64,000 nucleotides of DNA from SAR92 clade bacterium H455 (GTDB lineage: Bacteria; Pseudomonadota; Gammaproteobacteria; Pseudomonadales; Porticoccaceae), in contig CP103416.1 of assembly GCA_024802545.1 (NCBI GenBank), positions 2,232,001 through 2,296,000 of the forward strand, in the 5' to 3' direction. Position numbers and translations under genes: made by a program. Positions within the stretch are counted from its first letter, which is position 1. Each line of letters starts with the position of its first letter. This document shows positions 57,163 to 64,000 of the stretch, one piece after another. The notes under the pieces were generated by a model. That model saw only the letters and a list, made by a program, of their open reading frames with translations, made no database searches and had not been told where the DNA came from.

Positions 57163-58136
57163 GCGCCGCTCCTCTTAATACTGACATTAGTGAGCCGCGC
57201 AACAGCGCTAAATAACCGGCGTTTTTTACTGTCACTAAAAGTAATCCCCGCCTTGTCCGCGTAGGAGTAGGTTTTACCGTCAGCCAGTCCCGGTGCATTG
57301 CTGGTGCTACTGAGCAGCAAGAAAACTTTTACTGATACCACATCTTCCCACTCGCTGGCTGAGGCGGGCAGCTCCACAAAAGCGGGGTTGCTGCCATCGG
57401 CATTGGCAATACCATCACCAGAGCGATCAATACCATAGACCAGTTGAAAATCGTCCACCCCCTCGACTAGCGGCTCCAAAGTGTAGGCACCATTAATCAA
57501 GCTTAGGCGGTTGAACACATTGTTAGTGCCGACAAAGTAAATATCCTGGTGGTACTCGCGAATGGCGGCAACCGTGGCGCCATCTTTTTCCCGCAGGGTA
57601 AAGTGGTCGACAGTGCTTGAAAATTTTTCCAGTACCGCTGCAGTAACCGTCTCTTGCAGATAGTGTTTATTGCTATCTAGACCTGCAGTGGTGTTGACCG
57701 AGGTGGTATCTGCACGACGAATCAACAGCGCATCTGTGCCGGTAAGCATGACATAGCTACCACAGATTGTGTCGCCGGGGGCCACACTATCCAAACCGAA
57801 GACTGGGTAATTCATACCATTGCGCAGACTGGTCGAGGACAACACGCAGGCATCGGGCTGCGCTGTCACCGTGACGTCAACATAGTCTTCCAGACGACCA
57901 TAGAACCCGGCCAATTGCAGTTCACCGCTTAACAAATTGGTCAGGTAACGACCATTTTCAACCATTTCACTGGTGAGTTCGAGCTCTCTGGCGGTGCGTG
58001 AGGAGTTTAGAGTGACATCGAGAATTGCCCAGGACAGTACAATGCCTAGGGCCACCGCGATCAACAGTTCGACTATGGAAAATCCCGACTGCTGCTTGCT
58101 GGATCTGTGGCCGTAATAGGCGGCGTTTCTTTTCAT
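57159..58136 (-). CDS. pilW: Type IV pilus minor pilin PilW
   Basis: 325 residues with a class III signal QSG-FSIVELLIAVALGIVLSW (cleavage before Phe, Glu at +5) and a large C-terminal domain of the PilW type (GFYGRLEDYVDVTV, DDFQLVYGIDRSGDG, VVSVKVFLLLSS). It is primed with the other minor pilins for pilus assembly. Two bases separate it from pilV. Confidence 0.93.
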   Translation of the reverse strand: MKRNAAYYGHRSSKQQSGFSIVELLIAVALGIVLSWAILDVTLNSSRTARELELTSEMVENGRYLTNLLSGELQLAGFYGRLEDYVDVTVTAQPDACVLSSTSLRNGMNYPVFGLDSVAPGDTICGSYVMLTGTDALLIRRADTTSVNTTAGLDSNKHYLQETVTAAVLEKFSSTVDHFTLREKDGATVAAIREYHQDIYFVGTNNVFNRLSLINGAYTLEPLVEGVDDFQLVYGIDRSGDGIANADGSNPAFVELPASASEWEDVVSVKVFLLLSSTSNAPGLADGKTYSYADKAGITFSDSKKRRLFSAVARLTNVSIKRSGA

Positions 58137-58138
58137 CG

Positions 58139-58768
58139 TTAACTGTCCAGAGTCGGAGTGCGCACTACATAGGTCACTGCCCGGCGCAATTTGCTGCTGG
58201 CGCCACCGTAGCCTGTGGCGCCGCAGTTAGTGCTTGTTGGGGCAATGGTTTCCACCAAACCCTGCCAGACTACAGAAATACTGTAGCTCTCATTGACACT
58301 GTCGTAGACAATACAGCCGCGGGCATTCAGCAGCCCGCCAACGCTGGCACCGCCCATCACTTCACCAGCGCCCTTTAATAAATCACTCCACTCATTAACT
58401 GCATCCACTACTTGAGCCTGGGTCTCAGTGGTGCCATAACTTGAGCAGCTGTAGGAGCCAGAAAATCCGGTTCCCACTTCGGTTGTGGCCAATCCATAGC
58501 AGCCTTGCGCCAGAGGGTTTGAGCGGATCTGATCGACCATATAGTCCACCAAATTTAGTGCGTAGACTCGCTGATAGACCTCGAGCTGAGCTTTTTGCGC
58601 ACGATTTTGCAGGGAGGCATACCCCAGTAAACCCACTGCAAATACCAACAGCGTAATCAGCACCTCGATAATGCTAAAACCGCGACTGCTATTCCGTGCT
58701 CTGGAGTCCTGAGACCTTGAGCCGAATGCCCCCACTTTGAACTGACTACTAGTCATACCAGCTGGCAT
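58139..58768 (-). CDS. pilV: Type IV pilus minor pilin PilV
   Basis: 209 residues. SSRG-FSIIEVLITLLVFAVGLL is a type IV prepilin signal with Glu at +5, followed by GYASLQNRAQKAQLEVYQRV, typical of PilV. It overlaps the upstream pilE-like gene by 20 bases. The long leader (about 29 residues) suggests the true start may be further in. Confidence 0.92.
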   Translation of the reverse strand: MPAGMTSSQFKVGAFGSRSQDSRARNSSRGFSIIEVLITLLVFAVGLLGYASLQNRAQKAQLEVYQRVYALNLVDYMVDQIRSNPLAQGCYGLATTEVGTGFSGSYSCSSYGTTETQAQVVDAVNEWSDLLKGAGEVMGGASVGGLLNARGCIVYDSVNESYSISVVWQGLVETIAPTSTNCGATGYGGASSKLRRAVTYVVRTPTLDS

Positions 58769-59150
58769 TTTTTTGTCCCAGGTGATTGACGGTTAAGGTG
58801 TCACTGCCCGCCTGTGGTGTCCCCGCGATGGGTGCGGCTTGAAGCGTGAAGGTTGGCGGCGAAGCGGTGTTATCCACTGCCCCTATGGTCACTGTATAGT
58901 TGTCGCTGACCCGCGCAATGGGCGTGGTGCCGAGGGCTGCGAGAGTGGTGGAATAGGTACGAGTGTCGAGAATAAATTGATGCTGGAGGCTGGAGACTTC
59001 AAGGAGGTATTGCTGGGCGACGGCGCGGTTATTACGCACTATGTGCTGCTGATAACTGGGATAGGCGACTGCAGCCAATATCGCCACAATGGCGACTACG
59101 ATCATTAATTCAAGCAGTGAAAATCCTGCGGTTTTTGGTTGGCTCTTCAT
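58749..59150 (-). CDS. pilE: Type IV pilin, PilE-type minor pilin
   Basis: 133 residues with the classical prepilin signal TAG-FSLLELMIVVAIVAILAA, then YPSYQQHIVRNNRAVAQQYL and a short globular domain ending in a DTLTVNHLGQ region as in PilE minor pilins. In P. aeruginosa pilE is the last gene of the operon; here it stands before pilV. It could also be a pilA-like subunit, but the small globular domain and the position among minor pilins favour PilE. Confidence 0.88.
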   Translation of the reverse strand: MKSQPKTAGFSLLELMIVVAIVAILAAVAYPSYQQHIVRNNRAVAQQYLLEVSSLQHQFILDTRTYSTTLAALGTTPIARVSDNYTVTIGAVDNTASPPTFTLQAAPIAGTPQAGSDTLTVNHLGQKNASWYD

Positions 59151-59343
59151 GATCCATCAAGCTCCCTGTTTAGCTCCCTGTTTAGCTCCCCGTTCCGTTT
59201 CTAGCTCTCTGCTAATATCCTGCTTGCAACTTTAGTACTCTCAACTCAAAACAACAGCTCTCGCAGATTAACGGTAATAAATATCAGATTGGCGTCGCGC
59301 CAGGTATTCTATTTGAGCTATTTAACCGGTCTCTAGCTATTCT
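59151..59343. repeat. Spacer with short tandem repeats between fimT/U and pilE
   Basis: In this 193-base gap GCTCCCTGTTTA occurs twice in tandem at 59161-59184, followed by a degenerate third unit (GCTCCCCGTTCC) and further TAGCTCTCT fragments. No gene or clear sigma54 or sigma70 promoter was found. The repeats may be replication slippage products. Confidence 0.55.
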
Positions 59344-59907
59344 CTAGCTGCTTGGGCACTCTATTTTTGTTCCGCCAGTATCATCGTAACCGTCGCCATC
59401 GGAATCACTGGACAGGCGAATGCGGCCACTGCGAAAGACAATTACCTGACGCCCGTAATCAACAGTTTGATTTGTTGAACAGACTTCAAGGTTGCCTGAC
59501 TCCAGAGCCTCACCATTGCGTGCAAAGCGCATATAAGGGACCCCAAAGGAGGCTGACATCTGCAGGGCAATGGTGTTTATATCGATTTCCTGCTGAAGCA
59601 TTTCCCCGCTATCAAAATCGTTATTAGCATTATCGTCGCGAAACACTAACAGGCGCAGACCTTCACTGCTTACACAGCTATTTGAAGCATCCACGGTGCA
59701 CACCGTCCACACCTGGCGCTGGGATAAGGCAAGACCCCGCGCCAAGTCCAAAGCATTGCGCACTTGCACCGTTTTTTGGCTGATCGCGCGCTTTTGCACA
59801 AAACTGGTAAATGACGGCACCGCAACGGCTAATAAAATAGCGGCAATGGCCAAGGTGACCATTAGTTCGACCACGGTAAATCCGCGCGAGAAAGCGAAGC
59901 GGTTCAT
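59344..59907 (-). CDS. Type IV pilus minor pilin FimT/FimU (GspH-type pseudopilin)
   Basis: 187 residues. SRG-FTVVELMVTLAIAAILLA is the prepilin signal. The C-terminal GspH/FimT domain carries the family features LDLARGLALSQRQVWTVC, LLVFRDDNANNDFD and a terminal VIVFRSGRIRLSSDSDGDG. FimT and FimU cannot be told apart with confidence; FimU is favoured by its place at the head of the minor pilin operon. A sigma54-like promoter is 53 bases upstream. Confidence 0.9.
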   Translation of the reverse strand: MNRFAFSRGFTVVELMVTLAIAAILLAVAVPSFTSFVQKRAISQKTVQVRNALDLARGLALSQRQVWTVCTVDASNSCVSSEGLRLLVFRDDNANNDFDSGEMLQQEIDINTIALQMSASFGVPYMRFARNGEALESGNLEVCSTNQTVDYGRQVIVFRSGRIRLSSDSDGDGYDDTGGTKIECPSS

Positions 59908-59959
59908 CCCTAAACTCCTAACATGACAGCTACTGTAAAACGCCGGTAAAACCTCGGCG

Positions 59960-59975
59960 TGCTTTTAACTTGCCA
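59960..59975 (-). promoter_or_regulatory. Sigma54-like -24/-12 promoter upstream of the minor pilin operon
   Basis: On the minus strand TGGCAAG-TTAA-AAGCA keeps the invariant GG and GC at the correct spacing of the TGGCACG-N4-TTGCA consensus. It lies 53 bases before the first pilin ATG. PilR, a sigma54 activator, is encoded 6.6 kb away. Upstream PilR sites were not identified. Confidence 0.5.
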
Positions 59976-60089
59976 TTAAAGGATAGCAGCTAATCAGAGC
60001 GTGGCTTATTAGTCTCGGAAAGTTGCGATTGAATCGATATTAATCAGCTAGCAGAACTGCTTCCGGTGTGTCCCTGAGGGACACCAAAA

Positions 60090-61502
60090 TCACAGACTCA
60101 TGCCCACCCACAAATAGGCGACCATACTGATGACACCCACCACCATTGAGTAGGGAAGCTGAGTTTTAATATGGTCAATATGATCAGATGCTGCTCCAGT
60201 GGAGGCCAGAATAGAGGTGTCAGATAGAGGTGAGCAGTGGTCACCAAAGACGCCGCCGCCAGCGGTGGCCGCCAATGTTGCATAAACTAGAGTCGAGAGC
60301 TCACCACCGGAAAAGTTAAACGCTAGGGGCACTGAGATGGGGATCATGATCGCGTAAGTGCCCCAGGAGGTGCCGGTGGAAAAAGCGATGACAGCGGAAA
60401 TAATAAATACTAACAATGGCAAGATTGAGGGCGTTAACCAGGACTTTGTAATTGACACAATATAGTCAGCCGTATGCAGAGCCGCGGAAAGATCATTTAA
60501 CGCATAGGCAAAGGCCAGAATCACCACCGCCGGCATAATGCCCTTGATGCCGAGCATAGCCGTGGAGGTAATTTCATTTAGCGGAACACCCTGAAGCCGC
60601 ATAATAATCGCCAGCACAAAGGTTGCCAGCATAAAGGCCTCTAGAGGCTTGGCACTGGAAGTGAGACTCACTGACACCAGGGCAAAACCAATTACCAGCA
60701 TTACCGGAAAAATAAAATTCCAGAACAGACTGGTGCGAATACCCGCATAGGGCTCTATCCCAGTGAGCTCATCAGCCATAAGTGGCTCGCCGCCGTCACG
60801 GACCACCTTACCCTCTTCCTGAGCTCGGCGTTCGGCTTCTTTCATGGGGCCAAAGTCAGGCAGCCAACCGGAGGCGATCAAGCCCACCATCAGCACTGAG
60901 AGTATTGGATAGACGTTAAATGGAATGGCAGTAATAAAAAATCCCATGGCATCCCCTGCGTTGGCTACTGGTCCCATTCCTATGGTCAGTCCGGCGACAA
61001 ACACAGCCCAACCGGTAAAGGGTACCAAAATGCTCACAGGAGCCGAGGTGGAGTCGCAAATATAGGCGAGTTTTTCCCGGGAGATTTTATAGCGATCCGA
61101 CAGGCTGCGCATGGTCGAGCCAACAAACAGCGGACTGAAGTAATCGCTGAAATAGACAAACAACCCCATAAACCAGGAGACCAATTGGATGCGCTTACGG
61201 GTCATCCTGCGCCGCTCAATAAACAACGAGAAATTAGTCACTGCACCAGTGCGTTGAAAAAACGCCAGCAGTATGCCGATAAAAAATTCGAGCAACAGGA
61301 TCCAAGAAAAACCTTCATTACCCAAGGCGCCGACCAGTAGATCGGGAAATCCCTGAAAGCCTTTACCGGCAACCAGCACACCGATCAAACAGGCAACGGC
61401 TAAGGAAAACACTGTATTGCGCGTGGCAAAGGCTAAAAATACGGCCACGCCGGCGGGCACTAAAGACAGGGGGCCAAAATAGTCAGTCACTTCCATTATC
61501 AA
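60090..61502 (-). CDS. Na+/H+ antiporter NhaC family protein
   Basis: 470 residues with about 11-12 membrane segments. Family-typical stretches include FFIGILLAFFQRTGAVTNF, FSDYFSPLFVGSTMRSLSD, VPFTGWAVFVAGL and, at the C-terminal half, STGTSWGTYAIMIPI and FGDHCSPLSDTSILASTGA. It exchanges Na+ for H+, or carries an organic acid or amino acid as several relatives do. The gene lies downstream of two FAD oxidases of amino acids or amines on the same strand, so a role in amino-acid transport is possible. Confidence 0.9.
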   Translation of the reverse strand: MIMEVTDYFGPLSLVPAGVAVFLAFATRNTVFSLAVACLIGVLVAGKGFQGFPDLLVGALGNEGFSWILLLEFFIGILLAFFQRTGAVTNFSLFIERRRMTRKRIQLVSWFMGLFVYFSDYFSPLFVGSTMRSLSDRYKISREKLAYICDSTSAPVSILVPFTGWAVFVAGLTIGMGPVANAGDAMGFFITAIPFNVYPILSVLMVGLIASGWLPDFGPMKEAERRAQEEGKVVRDGGEPLMADELTGIEPYAGIRTSLFWNFIFPVMLVIGFALVSVSLTSSAKPLEAFMLATFVLAIIMRLQGVPLNEITSTAMLGIKGIMPAVVILAFAYALNDLSAALHTADYIVSITKSWLTPSILPLLVFIISAVIAFSTGTSWGTYAIMIPISVPLAFNFSGGELSTLVYATLAATAGGGVFGDHCSPLSDTSILASTGAASDHIDHIKTQLPYSMVVGVISMVAYLWVGMSL

Positions 61503-61548
61503 TTCCTTGGTTAACTAGCCGCAAAAACGCTCAACTTTATTCTCTTGG

Positions 61549-62868
61549 TTACAGTTCTCGCCTACCTTGCCAACTCTCCAAAGCCGCACTGAATTCAAAG
61601 CCAATGCGCCGTAGTGGGTCCGGTGGCATCCAGCTAGGGGAACCAAAGATAGCGCTCACATCCAGAGCGCTATTGCCCAGGGCCAGCTCAGCCAGAGCAT
61701 TGCCTAACAGTGTTCCTTTCACAGTGCCGCCGCCATTGCAGCCGCTGGAGATAAATAATCCCGGCTCGCGCTCACCCCACACCGGCGCAGCGTTGTAAGT
61801 GACGCCCACAGCACCACCCCAAACATGTTCGAAGCGTTTTTCTTGCCCTGCCCCTTTGCCTCCTCCATTCGATTTAAGCTGAGGAAATCTACGCCATAAT
61901 CGATCCTGTAAAAGCGCGGTCACTTTTGACCCAGACAACTCCGCCTCATAACTGTGTCCAGAGCGCACCAACAGTCGACCATCGGCTGTGCGTCGCAACG
62001 TGCTGCCGAGTCTATGGGTGGGCAACAGACCCCAGTTTTGGACGGTGCCCAAACTATCGAGAAACTCAGGATCTAATTGCGGCGTTATAGCCGCATAGGT
62101 ATACACAGCAGCTAATCGCGAACGCGCCACGCCCTGTTCTTTGGCAAAGGAGTTGTTCGCCAGCACCAGCTTCGAGCAGGTCAATTCACCCTCAGCTGTA
62201 GTGACCACCCACTTGGCACCACTGGAGTTGATTTTTAATGCAGGTGTATTCTCGAATACCGTAATTGAGTCGGCCAATTGGCTGTGAATCGCGCGAATTA
62301 CCGCCGCAGGCTGCGCCAAATAACAGTGAGGGCTGTAGAGACCGGACTGATAAAAGTCAGTCCCCAGTTCCGCGTTCAACTGTGCCTGATCCAGTTGCCT
62401 GTAGGGGAGCCCTGCGCCTTCGAGGAATTGCTTATAGTTATTCAGTGATGCAAGCCCCGCCGAGCTGGCGGCAGCACGATAGGTACCGACCCGCTGTAGA
62501 TCAACATCCAAGCCACTGGCCTGAACATTGCTAAGAATCGATTGCATGGCGGTCTGAGTGAGGCGATTGGCCTCTAGCATGCGCAGCATATTTTCGGGGT
62601 TGGCATCTTCGGCCAGAGCAATTTCCAAGAGAAAGCCGGAATTTCGACCCGGGTTGCCCTCGCCAATCTCGCTGGCATCGATCACAACTACCCGGGCATC
62701 CGGCTGCAAATCCTGCCATCGCCGAGCACAGGCAAGACCGGTGAAGCCAGCACCGATCACCACCACATCCGCAACCTGCTTACCTTTCAAAGAGGCATGG
62801 GCCTGACGAGGGGGCAGTAGAGCATTCCAGCCACTGGCTAGTTGGTAATTGGGGAAAATAGGTCGCAT
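61549..62868 (-). CDS. FAD-dependent oxidoreductase (DAO family, gamma-glutamylputrescine-oxidase-like)
   Basis: 439 residues: the N-terminal Rossmann FAD motif VVVIGAGFTGLACARRW at 36-52, the NPGRNSGFLLE segment typical of DAO enzymes, and the C-terminal FAD closure GLFISSGCNGGGTVKGTLLG. It resembles OrdL/PuuB-like oxidases of amines or N-methyl amino acids. It directly follows the second DAO gene (62922) by 53 bases and precedes the antiporter gene by 46 bases, suggesting one operon for amine or amino-acid use. Confidence 0.88.
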   Translation of the reverse strand: MRPIFPNYQLASGWNALLPPRQAHASLKGKQVADVVVIGAGFTGLACARRWQDLQPDARVVVIDASEIGEGNPGRNSGFLLEIALAEDANPENMLRMLEANRLTQTAMQSILSNVQASGLDVDLQRVGTYRAAASSAGLASLNNYKQFLEGAGLPYRQLDQAQLNAELGTDFYQSGLYSPHCYLAQPAAVIRAIHSQLADSITVFENTPALKINSSGAKWVVTTAEGELTCSKLVLANNSFAKEQGVARSRLAAVYTYAAITPQLDPEFLDSLGTVQNWGLLPTHRLGSTLRRTADGRLLVRSGHSYEAELSGSKVTALLQDRLWRRFPQLKSNGGGKGAGQEKRFEHVWGGAVGVTYNAAPVWGEREPGLFISSGCNGGGTVKGTLLGNALAELALGNSALDVSAIFGSPSWMPPDPLRRIGFEFSAALESWQGRREL

Positions 62869-62921
62869 GTTGTTTTCTTTTTATTATTTTAATATTTTAT
62901 TAGGCTCGAACTTGCCATCTG

Positions 62922-64000
62922 TTACCAAGCACGATCTACCCTAAACGGACTTATAGCAAGGGGGCAATCCTCCCCCACCGCCAGAGCAGACAACATTGCT
63001 CCGGTAACAGCCGCTTGAGTCAAACCTAAATGCCCATGGCCAAAACCAAAAAAGGCATTGTCAAAATGTGGCGAGGCCGAAATAACCGGCACCGTATCCG
63101 GCACACTGGGTCGAAAGCCCATCCAAGACTTCGTCTCTTGCGCATTCAACTGCGGGAACAAATAGGCTCCCTGCTGCGCCAAATTATGTGCCCGCTGGTA
63201 ATTCGGCGCAGCCTTAAGACCGGCAAACTCAACAGTGCCCGCCAAACGCAAACCATTCGCCATACTGGTAGCGGCAAAGGCGCGGCCAGCAAATAACAGT
63301 GGTCGTTTTAATTGGAATCCAGGATTAGATAAATCCACGCTGTAGCCCCGCTCAGTATCCAGGGGCACAGTACTGCCCAACTGTTTAGCCAGAGTCTTGG
63401 AATAGGCGCCGGCGGTAATAAATACTTCGCGGCAAAGCACTTGATTGGAGAGGACTTGCTGAGAGGATATCTCACAATCAGTATGCAGCGCCGTTACACG
63501 CTTCCCCTCAAGCTTAAAACCAGTGACCTCGGCGGTTAAAAACTCACCACCCTGCTGCTGGAACAACGTAAATAAACTCCGTGACAGTGCCAACGGAGAA
63601 AGGGTCTGCGCACCAGCAGGCACCAATACGGCACCGGCTAAGCCCGGTCGTAAGCTAGGCTCAAGATCAGCCAGCTCGGTCCCTTCTACTATCTGATAGT
63701 CCACATTCCGGCGCTGGTAATAGCTGCAATTCAACTTTGCCGCGGCAAACTGGCTCGAAGTTTCATTGATATAGAGCGTGCCCTCTTGTCGCAGCAGGGC
63801 TTGCGCGCCGGCCTTGTCCACAAGGGGCTGTAAATAGTCCAGTGCCCGACTCGACAAGGCACTAATAGCGGCCGATGACTGGTCGGCCTTGGCTGCCGAA
63901 CTACTGACTAAAAAACGCACCAACCAAGGTAATAATCGCGGCGCATAAGCGGGCCGCAGAGAAATTGGCGCCATCCGCTGCATCAGCATATGGGGAATCT
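62922..64000 (-). CDS. D-amino-acid dehydrogenase / DAO family oxidoreductase (5' end beyond the window)
   Basis: The frame is open to the window edge (residues IPHMLMQRMAP upstream of an internal Met at 63989), so the N-terminal FAD-binding Rossmann motif is off the window. What is seen fits DadA-type enzymes: LRPAYAPRLLPWLVRFL, FITAGAYSKTLAKQLGSTVPLDTERGY (split here across the motif), and the C-terminal FFGFGHGHLGLTQAAVTG. It oxidatively deaminates D-amino acids, or hydroxyproline-type substrates, at the membrane with quinone as acceptor. Assignment to DadA itself is not certain. Confidence 0.87.
   Translation of the reverse strand, partial: IPHMLMQRMAPISLRPAYAPRLLPWLVRFLVSSSAAKADQSSAAISALSSRALDYLQPLVDKAGAQALLRQEGTLYINETSSQFAAAKLNCSYYQRRNVDYQIVEGTELADLEPSLRPGLAGAVLVPAGAQTLSPLALSRSLFTLFQQQGGEFLTAEVTGFKLEGKRVTALHTDCEISSQQVLSNQVLCREVFITAGAYSKTLAKQLGSTVPLDTERGYSVDLSNPGFQLKRPLLFAGRAFAATSMANGLRLAGTVEFAGLKAAPNYQRAHNLAQQGAYLFPQLNAQETKSWMGFRPSVPDTVPVISASPHFDNAFFGFGHGHLGLTQAAVTGAMLSALAVGEDCPLAISPFRVDRAW

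Noticed and set aside
59161-59200. Possible CRISPR-like repeat array
   Set aside because: Units are 12 bases, directly adjacent without spacers and only 2-3 in number, so this is a simple tandem repeat.

Overview
This window looks like chromosome of a marine gammaproteobacterium, probably of the Cellvibrionales / SAR92-OM60 type. That is an inference from the Pseudomonas-like order bamD / rluD-pgeF / clpB, the pilSR and minor-pilin genes, the many TonB-dependent receptors and the moderate GC content; there is no rRNA to confirm it. It splits into an accessory, IS-rich catabolic region (about 1-38,000) and a conserved housekeeping region (about 38,000-64,000).

Accessory region, left part (1-15,412). 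The end of a 2-oxoacid dehydrogenase E1-beta gene, an SDR and a sulfotransferase run on the plus strand. Facing them is a minus-strand array of four DUF3604 (PHP-like, secreted) genes at 2620, 4681, 11116 and 13210, plus a chimera at 9508 whose DUF3604 head is joined in frame to the last ~59 residues of a dihydrolipoamide acyltransferase (E2). A GMC oxidoreductase inside the array is cut by an IS3-family element with 4-bp target duplications, and the last DUF3604 copy is beheaded by a second IS3-family element. A ~930-bp direct repeat, identical in every line compared, shows recent duplication or gene conversion.

Accessory region, middle (15,544-26,914). After an SDR whose end is frameshifted at a C8 tract, a VOC protein and an HSL-type esterase, there is a long minus-strand operon: aldehyde dehydrogenase, GPH-family symporter, E1-alpha, E1-beta, free lipoyl protein, E2 core, SDR, EthD-like protein, SDR. 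It reads as a route that imports an organic substrate, oxidises alcohol and aldehyde groups, and decarboxylates a 2-oxoacid to an acyl-CoA. The substrate is unknown.

Accessory region, right part (27,059-37,917). Two TonB-dependent receptors lie among regulators. One has an STN signalling domain and sits beside FecI (sigma) and FecR (anti-sigma). The other follows a cytochrome P450 in a LuxR-like / P450 / receptor operon. Three LuxR-like regulators share an unusual TANK recognition-helix motif.

Housekeeping region (38,041-64,000). CIA30 protein, DUF2805 protein, a hypothetical, a canonical LuxR protein, clpB, proB, obgE, rpmA, rplU, pgeF, rluD, bamD, nadE, pilS, pilR, the minor pilin operon (fimT/U, pilE, pilV, pilW, pilX, pilY1), an NhaC-type antiporter and two FAD-dependent amine/amino-acid oxidases. 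A heat-shock-like promoter precedes clpB, a near-consensus sigma70 promoter precedes rplU, and a sigma54-like -24/-12 element precedes the pilin operon. No tRNA, rRNA or CRISPR was recognised.
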